A stretch of 7,419 nt of DNA from an uncultured Acholeplasmataceae bacterium (GTDB taxonomy: Bacteria > Bacillota_I > Bacilli_A > RF39 > UBA660), in NCBI GenBank assembly GCA_905203475.1, contig CAJKWD010000042.1, positions 1 through 7,419 on the forward strand, given 5' to 3'. Below the pieces are notes generated by a model. It did no database searches. It worked only from the letters and a program-made list of their open reading frames with translations, and was not told where the DNA came from. Each line of letters begins with the position of its first letter. Within the stretch, counting starts at the first letter, position 1. This document shows, in pieces, positions 1-5,683 of the stretch. The position numbers and the translations under genes were made by a program.

Positions 1-178
1 TTGCAGGACATCCAACTGTATATACCTTTTTATTGGGAAATGTATTTAAAATAGCTTGTTTTAACCCTAAAGAAGAACCTAAAGCATCAGGGTCTGGTCC
101 TACATGTCTAGCAATTACAATGGTTTGATATTTTTTAATTTTCTTATATATTTTTTGATAAATAGACCTCTTAAACAT
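1..178 (-). CDS. DHH-family phosphoesterase, N-terminal fragment (runs off left edge)
   Basis: This open frame is not interrupted between its ATG (176-178) and the window edge and gives 59 residues. After a basic, lysine-rich start (about residues 1-18) comes a beta strand and the motif RHVGPDPDALGSS (about residues 24-36), followed by a helix beginning LGLKQ. This matches motif I of DHH phosphoesterases (typically H-x-x-PDGDALGS), whose aspartates bind Mn2+. The family includes NrnA/MgpA-type enzymes that degrade nano-RNA or pAp, and cyclic-dinucleotide phosphodiesterases. The Gly of PDGD is Pro here. A weak Shine-Dalgarno (AAGAGTG) precedes the ATG. The gene has its own promoter downstream of the ackA terminator. 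The DHH motif itself and the DHHA1 domain lie outside the window, so the exact substrate cannot be judged. Family call by recognition; function inferred. Confidence 0.8.
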   Translation of the reverse strand, partial: MFKRSIYQKIYKKIKKYQTIVIARHVGPDPDALGSSLGLKQAILNTFPNKKVYTVGCPA

Positions 179-201
179 AATTTCACTCTTCTCTATCTAT
201 C

Positions 202-230
202 ATTTTAAATGATATCATTTTTAGTGTCAA
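202..230 (-). promoter_or_regulatory. sigma-A-type promoter for the DHH phosphoesterase gene
   Basis: On the minus strand a perfect -35 TTGACA (225-230) is followed by a 17-bp spacer and the -10 hexamer TAAAAT (202-207, 5 of 6 matches). The start codon is 24 bp beyond the -10. The -35 box lies immediately after the ackA terminator hairpin, so its TT belongs to the terminator's T-rich tail. The spacer is almost filled by a 14-bp palindrome. Confidence 0.75.
207..220. promoter_or_regulatory. 14-bp palindrome (operator candidate) inside the DHH promoter
   Basis: AAATGATATCATTT is a perfect 14-bp palindrome occupying the spacer between the -35 and -10 boxes of the DHH promoter. That is a classical position for a repressor site. 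Its core TGATATCA (210-217) recurs twice in the 5239-5270 intergenic array and, by my reading, nowhere else in the window. The regulator is unknown. Confidence 0.5.
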
Positions 231-232
231 GA

Positions 233-257
233 AAAGACTTGTATGAAACAAGCCTTT
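233..257 (-). terminator. Rho-independent terminator of ackA (and of the operon)
   Basis: In the minus-strand RNA the arms AAAGGCUUG and CAAGUCUUU (257-249 and 241-233) form a 9-bp stem, including one G-U pair, around a 7-nt loop. They are followed by UUUUCUU. The 5' arm begins inside the ackA stop codon (256-258). The stem is modest, so termination may be incomplete. Confidence 0.65.
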
Positions 258-1434
258 ATTTAATTAATTCATAAGTATCTCTAGCAATCATAACTTCTTC
301 ATCCGTTGGAATGACATAACATGGAATACTAGAATCAGGTGCACTTACCATCTTTTCTTCTCCACGCATATCGTTTGCTTCTTCATCTACTTTTACACCA
401 AGGGCATGTAGAGAATCCATAATTTGTTTTCTTGTTAAACTAGAGTTTTCTCCAAGTCCTGCAGTAAATACAATTGCATCACATCCATCTAACAATACAT
501 AGTATTTTGCAATGTATTCAACAACACGTTTTACATACATTTTTTGAGCAAGAAGACATAATTCATCTCCAGCTTCCATACCAGCTTCAATATCTCTTGC
601 ATCACTTTTTCCTTTACTAATTCCATAAAGTCCGCTTTGCTTATTTAAGATATTATCTACTTCTTGTAAAGTCATTCCAGATTTTTCCATAACATATGGA
701 ATCATTGAATAATCTATGTCTCCAGAACGTGTTCCCATCATAATACCAGCATTTGGTGTAAATCCCATAGAAGTATCAATACATTTTCCATTTAATACAG
801 CACTGACACTTCCTCCACTACCAATATGACAAGTAATAATCTTTGTATCCGTTCTACCTAAAATTTCATTCATACGTTGTGATACATACTTATGACTTGT
901 TCCATGGAATCCATATTTACGTACTCCATATTTCTCATACCATTCCATTGGTACAGAATATAAATAATTTTCTTTTGGCATAGTTTGATGGAATGCCGTA
1001 TCAAATACAGCTACTGCCTTTGCATTTGGAATCATTTTTTCAAATGCACGAATTCCAGTAATTCCAGCTGGGTTATGAAGTGGTGCTAAAGGAATTAACT
1101 CTTGTAATTTCTCCATCACTTCTTCATCGATTAATACACTTGAATTAAATTTATCTCCACCGTGTACTGTACGATGTCCAATTCCTTTAATCTCATCTAG
1201 AGATTCTACAATATGACGATCTAATAATTCTTGTACTAAAATTTGTACAGCTACTTCATGATTTGGTAAATCTACTTCTTTTTTAATCTTTTCCCCATTT
1301 AATTTTAATGTATAAAATCCCCCATCAATTCCAATACGTTCAAATGTACCTTGAATTAATACTTTTTCTTCAGGCATTTCATATGCTTGAAACTTTAAAG
1401 ATGAACTACCACAGTTTACTGATAATATTTTCAT
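256..1434 (-). CDS. ackA: Acetate kinase
   Basis: This cytoplasmic enzyme interconverts acetyl phosphate + ADP and acetate + ATP, the ATP-yielding step of acetate fermentation. At 392 residues it has normal family length. Visible family motifs are the N-terminal VNCGSSSLKF (residues 6-15), GHRTVHGG around the substrate arginine (R88), FDTAFHQTMP with the catalytic aspartate (D145), GFHGTSHKYV (176-184), the phosphate loop HIGSGGSV (203-210), GTRSGDID with the second conserved arginine (R236), FTAGLGENS, and TDEE near the C-terminus, which holds the conserved metal-binding glutamate. The start is supported by AGAAGGA upstream. It begins 14 bp after the lysS stop, so it is very probably co-transcribed with lysS as the last gene of the operon. 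The usual partner phosphotransacetylase (pta) is not in the window. Nothing suggests loss of function. Confidence 0.97.
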   Translation of the reverse strand: MKILSVNCGSSSLKFQAYEMPEEKVLIQGTFERIGIDGGFYTLKLNGEKIKKEVDLPNHEVAVQILVQELLDRHIVESLDEIKGIGHRTVHGGDKFNSSVLIDEEVMEKLQELIPLAPLHNPAGITGIRAFEKMIPNAKAVAVFDTAFHQTMPKENYLYSVPMEWYEKYGVRKYGFHGTSHKYVSQRMNEILGRTDTKIITCHIGSGGSVSAVLNGKCIDTSMGFTPNAGIMMGTRSGDIDYSMIPYVMEKSGMTLQEVDNILNKQSGLYGISKGKSDARDIEAGMEAGDELCLLAQKMYVKRVVEYIAKYYVLLDGCDAIVFTAGLGENSSLTRKQIMDSLHALGVKVDEEANDMRGEEKMVSAPDSSIPCYVIPTDEEVMIARDTYELIK

Positions 1435-1448
1435 AATTTTCCTTCTTT

Positions 1449-2936
1449 CTATTTTAATTTCATAGTTGGGAATAAAATAACTTCACGAATTGATTCACTA
1501 CCTGTTAGTAACATGACTAAACGATCAATTCCCATTCCCATACCACCAGCAGGTGGCATACCATATTCTAATGCTTCTACGAAATCTAAATCCATTTCAT
1601 TGGCTTCTTCATTTCCAAGTTCACGTTCTTTTAATTGATTTTCAAAACGTTCATATTGATCGATTGGATCATTTAATTCTGTAAAGGCATTGGCATATTC
1701 GCTACCTAAAATAAATAATTCAAAACGTTGTGTAAATCTTGGATCCTTTGGATCTTTTTTAGCAAGTGGACTAATCTCAATTGGGTGTCCATAGATAAAT
1801 GTAGGTTCTACAATTGTCTCTTCTACGTATTTTTCAAAGAATGCATTTACGATATGACCATATGAGAAATGCTCTTCTACAACAATCTCATGTTCTTGTG
1901 CTAATTTCTTAGCTTCTTCAAATGTCATATCACTTGCAAAATCAATTCCAGTTGCATTCTTAATGGCATCCGTCATAGAAATTCTTTTATACTTTGGAGC
2001 AAGTGAAATCTTATGTCCTTTAAATTCTACTTCATAAGTTCCATTTACTTCCATACAAGCATTAGAAACAATACCTTCTGTTAAATCCATCATACCCTCT
2101 AAATCACTATATGCTTTATATACTTCAATTGTCGTAAATTCAGGATTATGTTTACGATCCATACCCTCATTTCTAAATAAACGACCTATTTCATATACCG
2201 CATCCATACCACCAACTAATAATCTCTTAAGTGGTAATTCTGTTGCGATTCTAAGATACATATCAATATCTAATGTATTATGATGTGTAATGAATGGTCT
2301 TGCTGCAGCTCCTCCTAAAATAGTACCTAATACAGGTGTTTCTACCTCAACATATCCTAAATTATCTAAATAGTGCTGAATCGAACGAATAATTTTTGGA
2401 CGAGCAAAAGCAACCCTTCTCGCATCTTCATTCATAATTAAATCAACATAACGACGACGATATCTCTCTTCTGTATCAGTCAGTCCATGGAATTTTTCTG
2501 GAAGTGGTTTTAATGCTTTTACTAAATGAATATAGTGTTCTGCACGAATGCTTAATTCTCCCATATCTGTACGGAATACAGTACCCTTAATTCCTACAAT
2601 ATCTCCAATATCTGCTTTTTTAAATAAAGCGTATTCTTCTTCTCCTACAACATCTTGTCTTACATAAATTTGAATTTGTCCATATTTATCTTGAATATGC
2701 ATAAATCCTACTTTTCCTTTACGACGACGTGTCATAATACGACCAGCAATGGTAACTTCTTCTAAGTCCATTTCATGTAGTTCTTCTTTTGAATATTGTG
2801 CATACTTTTCTTTAATTTCCTTTGAATTTGTAGTCACATCAAAACGATGTCCAAATGGATCAATTCCTAAACTTTCTAATTCTTTTGCTTTTTCACGACG
2901 AACTAATTCTTGTTCTGTAAACTTTCTTTCTTCCAT
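1449..2936 (-). CDS. lysS: Lysyl-tRNA synthetase, class II
   Basis: It charges tRNA-Lys with lysine in the cytoplasm. The 495-residue length is typical. The N-terminal OB-fold anticodon-binding domain spans about residues 55-145 (VTIAGRIMTRRRKGKVGFMHIQD region). The class II catalytic core follows with motif 1 (about 189-203, YLDNLGYVEVETPVL), motif 2 (251-273, FRNEGMDRKHNPEFTTIE) and motif 3 (465-478, GMGMGIDRLVMLLT). All expected ATP- and lysine-site motifs appear intact. The ATG is preceded by a perfect TAGGAGGAAT Shine-Dalgarno whose TAG is also the stop codon of the upstream RDD gene, so translation of the two is probably coupled. The upstream neighbour dusB is the same as in Bacillus, where yacF (a Dus protein) precedes lysS. 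No T-box leader is visible, which fits expression as an internal operon gene. Confidence 0.98.
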   Translation of the reverse strand: MEERKFTEQELVRREKAKELESLGIDPFGHRFDVTTNSKEIKEKYAQYSKEELHEMDLEEVTIAGRIMTRRRKGKVGFMHIQDKYGQIQIYVRQDVVGEEEYALFKKADIGDIVGIKGTVFRTDMGELSIRAEHYIHLVKALKPLPEKFHGLTDTEERYRRRYVDLIMNEDARRVAFARPKIIRSIQHYLDNLGYVEVETPVLGTILGGAAARPFITHHNTLDIDMYLRIATELPLKRLLVGGMDAVYEIGRLFRNEGMDRKHNPEFTTIEVYKAYSDLEGMMDLTEGIVSNACMEVNGTYEVEFKGHKISLAPKYKRISMTDAIKNATGIDFASDMTFEEAKKLAQEHEIVVEEHFSYGHIVNAFFEKYVEETIVEPTFIYGHPIEISPLAKKDPKDPRFTQRFELFILGSEYANAFTELNDPIDQYERFENQLKERELGNEEANEMDLDFVEALEYGMPPAGGMGMGIDRLVMLLTGSESIREVILFPTMKLK

Positions 2937-2947
2937 GTTTATTCCTC

Positions 2948-3535
2948 CTAAACTTCTATCACTCTCGTATGTGATAGTCTTTCGTGTAATCCCACTCCGT
3001 CTTTCCTATATAATACCATAAAAACACTAAAAATAACTAGTGCTAGTTGGATAATTCCTAAAATACTAATCATTAATAAATATAAAATTCCAGGAACTAT
3101 GTAAATAAATAACAATGATAAAAATAAATATAACAATCCATTTAAAACAACATTACGAATTACTAAACTATGTATCGATGCTTCTTCTCCACTTTCATCG
3201 ACCACTCTAATTTTCATTAGAGCTTTTCCAAATGTCTTTCCTTCCATAAAATATGGAATAAATACAAAATAGATAAAGACAAACACAAGATTAATAAATC
3301 CTACGGCAACATGTTCTCTATCAATATCTTGTGATATTTCACTCAAATGAAATAAATAACTAGTAATACTTGTCTCTCTCATCACTGCTTTTTCATTCAT
3401 CTCACTTAATTCTAATCGCAATGCTTTTTCATTTTCTGTAACATTGGTAAGCATAGCTCCGATTCCAATAAACACAAATAAAATAAACATATCGATTAAA
3501 TAAGCACAAATACGCTTCTTAGTACTAGCTTTCAT
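2948..3535 (-). CDS. RDD-family membrane protein
   Basis: This is a 195-residue integral membrane protein with about four hydrophobic segments (about 11-30, 76-97, 128-148 and 150-176). Family signs are the N-terminal RICAYLID (R8, D15), the loop MEGKTFGKALMKIRVVD (97-113) and the C-terminal GLHERLSHTRVI (182-193). RDD proteins are mostly uncharacterised; some are linked to ion or osmolyte transport, and no specific role can be assigned here. Two ATGs lie 6 bp apart. AAGGAG sits about 7 nt before the inner one (3533-3535) but almost touches the outer one (3539-3541), so I chose the inner. The start overlaps the dusB end by 11 bp and its ribosome-binding site lies within dusB. The TAG stop overlaps the lysS ribosome-binding site. 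It is an insertion into the familiar dusB-lysS pair. Confidence 0.88.
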   Translation of the reverse strand: MKASTKKRICAYLIDMFILFVFIGIGAMLTNVTENEKALRLELSEMNEKAVMRETSITSYLFHLSEISQDIDREHVAVGFINLVFVFIYFVFIPYFMEGKTFGKALMKIRVVDESGEEASIHSLVIRNVVLNGLLYLFLSLLFIYIVPGILYLLMISILGIIQLALVIFSVFMVLYRKDGVGLHERLSHTRVIEV

Positions 3536-4508
3536 ACCCATTCTCCTTTTTAAATTCTTTTAATAATTTTAACACTTCTTCTTTTGTCTTCGCACCAAAC
3601 AATGCCTGTTTTAATTGATTACTATGAGGTACATATTTTAAATACCAAGCAGCATGCGTACGAAGTTCTAAGATTGCAACTTTCTCAGGTTTTATCTGCA
3701 ATAAATAATTCATATGTTTTTCAATCATCTGAAAACGTTCTTCTATCGTAACTGGTATCGGTTCTTTACCATATTCTAAATAATTCACACAATCTCTAAT
3801 CAACCAAGGATTACCAAGACACCCACGGCCGATCATTACTGCATCACAACCAGTTTCTTCTAACATCTTTTTAGCATCATAACAAGTTTTAATATCTCCA
3901 TTACCAATTACTGGAATAGAAACAGCTTCTTTAACCTGTTTAATAATACTCCAATCAGCTTTTCCAGAATATCCTTGACTTCTCGTTCTACCATGTACGG
4001 CAATTGCTTTAGCACCAGCTTCTTCACATATTTTCGCAATTTCTACCGCATTAATATGCTCACTATCCCAACCACTACGTATTTTTACCGTCACTGGAAT
4101 CGGTACACTATCGACAACCGCTTTAACAATCTCTTTTACTTTTTCAGGATTTTTTAAAAGAGCACTCCCAGCTTGTGCTTTTACTGCAACTTTAGGAACA
4201 GGACACCCCATATTAATATCAATTATATCTGGTTTCATGGTTTCATAAATATACTTGGCAGCGGTAACAAAAGACTCTTTATCACTTCCAAAAATTTGTT
4301 GGGTAATTGGTCTTTCTACTTCTTCCATAAATAACATTTCACGAGTCTTTTTACTTCCATAAGTAATTGCCTTATCACTTACCATTTCCGCATAGATAAG
4401 ACCACAACCCATTTCTTTGACAATTTTCCGATAAGCACTGTTACAAACCCCTGCCATTGGAGCAAGTACAACTTGATTTTGTATCTTCACATCACCAATC
4501 TGCCACAT
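3525..4508 (-). CDS. dusB: tRNA-dihydrouridine synthase (DusB type)
   Basis: This is an FMN- and NADPH-dependent enzyme that reduces specific uridines of tRNA to dihydrouridine. The TIM-barrel domain shows LAPMAGV (15-21), AEMVSDKA (40-47), ITQQIFG (68-74), INMGCPVPK with the catalytic Cys102, AQAGSALLKNP (111-121), KIRSGWD (142-148), VHGRTRSQGYSG (171-182), and the FMN-phosphate motifs GNGDI (202-206) and GRGCLGNPW (227-235). A helical C-terminal domain follows (about 250-327). The frame is open to an ATG at 4526, but that version would encode the Shine-Dalgarno AGAGGTGG in its first codons. The ATG at 4508, correctly spaced behind it and giving the family-typical start MWQIGD, is therefore preferred (327 residues). 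The 3' end overlaps the RDD gene. Adjacency to lysS is a known Firmicutes arrangement. The specific tRNA position modified cannot be read from the sequence. Confidence 0.95.
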   Translation of the reverse strand: MWQIGDVKIQNQVVLAPMAGVCNSAYRKIVKEMGCGLIYAEMVSDKAITYGSKKTREMLFMEEVERPITQQIFGSDKESFVTAAKYIYETMKPDIIDINMGCPVPKVAVKAQAGSALLKNPEKVKEIVKAVVDSVPIPVTVKIRSGWDSEHINAVEIAKICEEAGAKAIAVHGRTRSQGYSGKADWSIIKQVKEAVSIPVIGNGDIKTCYDAKKMLEETGCDAVMIGRGCLGNPWLIRDCVNYLEYGKEPIPVTIEERFQMIEKHMNYLLQIKPEKVAILELRTHAAWYLKYVPHSNQLKQALFGAKTKEEVLKLLKEFKKENGYES

Positions 4509-4513
4509 AAAAC

Positions 4514-4527
4514 CACCTCTTTTCATT
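4514..4527 (-). repeat. 14-bp direct repeat, copy 2 (dusB ribosome-binding site)
   Basis: The minus-strand sequence AATGAAAAGAGGTG, which includes the dusB Shine-Dalgarno, is identical to 5208-5221 upstream of the unrecognised gene. The two copies bracket that gene in the same orientation. Because about ten of the bases form a purine-rich ribosome-binding site, convergence remains possible. Confidence 0.5.
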
Positions 4528-4543
4528 TATTACTGATAGTAAA

Positions 4544-5200
4544 TTAATTATATTCCATTGCAATTCGTTCAGCTTCGGCAGTAAATTTGTGCATTTCTTC
4601 TGGCGAAACATTATATTCAACTACATTTCCATCATCAGCACTTAATGTAAAAACTTTATCTATACAATCAATAAAATAAAAATCAAACTGCAAAGATACA
4701 TTTAAAAATATATCTTTTAATGCATTCCATACCAATTTAATTTCTTCTTCGCAAAATAAACTACTTTCTGTAAAAATATATAACATATTTTTTTTATAAT
4801 GCATATAACTTGGAAGTTTATCCTGTGTTTTATTTTTTATACTACATATTAAGTCATTTAATTCATTATTTTCTTGTGTATCATGATTTTTATCCAAGCC
4901 AACCATTAATGGATTAGTTTGACAAATGGCATTTTGATCTCGCTTAGTTACTATTTTCTTTAATGTTTTACCATCAATTTTCTTATCAACATACTTGTTA
5001 AATGCATGATGAGCACACTGTATCCTCGAATCCAGAGAACTAGTTACTTCAATTCCAATGTTTAATGTTTTACTTTGTAAATCTGGTTTCTCACTCATAA
5101 AAAAACAATTTCTCCATGATTTATTATAAATATTTTCTACAAACATTTTAGCGTATGCTTCATACAATCTTTTATAGTAATCATGTGGTTTTTCTGACAT
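4544..5200 (-). CDS. Unrecognised 218-aa soluble protein, possible nuclease-like fold
   Basis: I do not recognise a named family. The protein is soluble-looking, with no signal peptide or membrane segment. It is rich in Lys, Asn and Asp and has six cysteines (32, 62, 93, 119, 150, 179) without a clear metal-binding spacing. Residues 38-53 read KPDLQ, a short gap, then IGIEVT. A PD followed by a strand ending in GxEVT is reminiscent of PD-(D/E)XK-like nuclease cores (D40, E51), but the usual lysine is replaced by Thr, so this is only a hint. The C-terminal half alternates strands (MLYIFTES, FDFYFIDCIDKVF) and helices. The start is supported by AGAGGTG 7 nt upstream. It has a near-consensus promoter of its own and ends 35 bp before dusB, heading the operon. 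The codons look AT-richer than those of its housekeeping neighbours, and a 14-bp repeat flanks it; both suggest an acquired accessory gene. Confidence 0.75.
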   Translation of the reverse strand: MSEKPHDYYKRLYEAYAKMFVENIYNKSWRNCFFMSEKPDLQSKTLNIGIEVTSSLDSRIQCAHHAFNKYVDKKIDGKTLKKIVTKRDQNAICQTNPLMVGLDKNHDTQENNELNDLICSIKNKTQDKLPSYMHYKKNMLYIFTESSLFCEEEIKLVWNALKDIFLNVSLQFDFYFIDCIDKVFTLSADDGNVVEYNVSPEEMHKFTAEAERIAMEYN

Positions 5201-5207
5201 TTCATTT

Positions 5208-5221
5208 CACCTCTTTTCATT
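5208..5221 (-). repeat. 14-bp direct repeat, copy 1 (ribosome-binding site of the 218-aa gene)
   Basis: The minus-strand sequence AATGAAAAGAGGTG is identical to 4514-4527. Its first bases overlap the -10 box and the remainder is the Shine-Dalgarno of the downstream gene. The copies lie 694 bp apart. Confidence 0.5.
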
Positions 5222-5247
5222 ATAATATAAATTCTTTCTGATATCAA
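5219..5247 (-). promoter_or_regulatory. Near-consensus promoter heading the 218-aa gene / dusB-lysS-ackA operon
   Basis: On the minus strand, -35 TTGATA (5242-5247, 5 of 6 matches) and a perfect -10 TATAAT (5219-5224) are separated by exactly 17 bp. Transcription would start about 7 nt beyond the -10, at the Shine-Dalgarno itself, giving a leader of only about 12 nt. The -35 box is embedded in one TGATATCA palindrome, so a bound regulator would block it. Confidence 0.8.
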
Positions 5248-5270
5248 TAAACGTACGTTATATGATATCA
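5239..5270. promoter_or_regulatory. Symmetric triple-palindrome array in a divergent promoter region
   Basis: Three perfect palindromes are evenly placed: TGATATCA (5239-5246), AACGTACGTT (5250-5259) and TGATATCA (5263-5270). Their centres are exactly 12 bp apart, and the whole 32-bp unit is a dyad about position 5254/5255, broken only in the 3-bp linkers. It covers the -35 box of the minus-strand operon and sits just upstream of the DUF4186 promoter. This is the expected layout of a multi-site operator for a dimeric regulator controlling both directions. The regulator is not identifiable from the window. Confidence 0.6.
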
Positions 5271-5274
5271 CAAA

Positions 5275-5304
5275 TAGAAAAAATTACCAAGAAAATGTTA
5301 TAAT
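5275..5304 (+). promoter_or_regulatory. Extended -10 promoter for the DUF4186 gene
   Basis: A perfect TATAAT (5299-5304) is preceded by TGT, which makes an extended -10 (TGnTATAAT). A weak -35, TAGAAA (5275-5280), lies 18 bp upstream. Predicted transcription begins near 5311, within the Shine-Dalgarno AAAGGTGG, so the leader is very short. Confidence 0.65.
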
Positions 5305-5319
5305 GAGAAAGGTGGTAGT

Positions 5320-5661
5320 ATGAATGATATTTGGTATCGATTAAGTAAATCGAAATTTCGCAGTAAGTGGCATCTCCATGAAAAAGAAAAAAAATATATC
5401 CAAGAAAAAGGTATAGATACCATTGAAAGCCATGCAAGAGACTTTATTTCTACGAGACTTGCACCCGCAGTCATTCCAAACGATGGCAAACAAACTCCAA
5501 TGAAAGGACATCCAGTCTTTATTGCTCAGCATGCTACTGCAACCTGTTGCAGAGGATGTTTAGAAAAATGGCATCATATCAAAAAAGAACACCAATTAAC
5601 ACCACAAGAACAAGAATATATTATCAATATCATTATGACATGGATACAAAAAGAGAAATAG
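5320..5661 (+). CDS. DUF4186 domain-containing protein
   Basis: This small cytoplasmic protein of 113 residues is full length for the family and essentially all domain. It is recognised by HLHEKEKKYIQEKGIDTI (about 18-35), the SHARDF segment (37-42), RLAPAVIPNDGKQTPMKGHP (46-65) and the invariant-looking HATATCCRGCLEKWHHI (71-87). The cluster of Cys76, Cys77 and Cys80 with His64, His71, His85 and His86 suggests a bound metal (zinc or an iron-sulfur site); this is inference. The family is widespread in anaerobes and has no assigned function that I know of. The start is supported by AAAGGTGG 4 nt before the ATG. It is monocistronic and shares the palindromic regulatory region with the divergent operon. 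Its stop codon lies inside the terminator shared with the convergent RdgB-like gene. Confidence 0.92.
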   Translation: MNDIWYRLSKSKFRSKWHLHEKEKKYIQEKGIDTIESHARDFISTRLAPAVIPNDGKQTPMKGHPVFIAQHATATCCRGCLEKWHHIKKEHQLTPQEQEYIINIIMTWIQKEK

Positions 5662-5683
5662 CACGCATTGTTATTTCTCTTTT
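5649..5683. terminator. Bidirectional terminator shared by the DUF4186 and RdgB-like genes
   Basis: AAAAGAGAAATA (5649-5660) and TATTTCTCTTTT (5672-5683) are perfect complements. In the plus-strand RNA the stem extends by G-U, C-G and A-U to 15 bp with a 5-nt loop (5664-5668). In the opposite RNA the G-U becomes an A-C mismatch, so the 12-bp stem has an 11-nt loop. T-rich arms provide U tracts on both sides. Both stop codons (5659-5661 plus, 5671-5673 minus) lie within the hairpin. Confidence 0.85.

Noticed and set aside
2749..3021. Plus-strand open frame of 90 codons opposite lysS and the RDD gene
   Set aside because: It lies antisense to two well-supported genes, has no convincing ribosome-binding site, and its composition is that of a reverse-frame shadow.
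4530..4542. Small hairpin TTACT-GAT-AGTAA between the 218-aa gene and dusB
   Set aside because: A 5-bp AT-rich stem with no U tract is too weak to be a terminator, so the genes are treated as one operon.
4549..4554. TATAAT on the minus strand at the end of the 218-aa gene as a dusB promoter
   Set aside because: It is codons Tyr-Asn of the upstream gene, and I found no acceptable -35 16-18 bp upstream.
5083..5200. Repeated MSEKP at residues 1-5 and 35-39 of the 218-aa protein
   Set aside because: The DNA of the two copies differs at several positions and the similarity ends after five residues; most likely coincidence.
5298..5532. Minus-strand open frames opposite the DUF4186 gene
   Set aside because: They are antisense to a clearly conserved gene, and their Phe/Trp/Ser-rich sequence is an antisense artefact.
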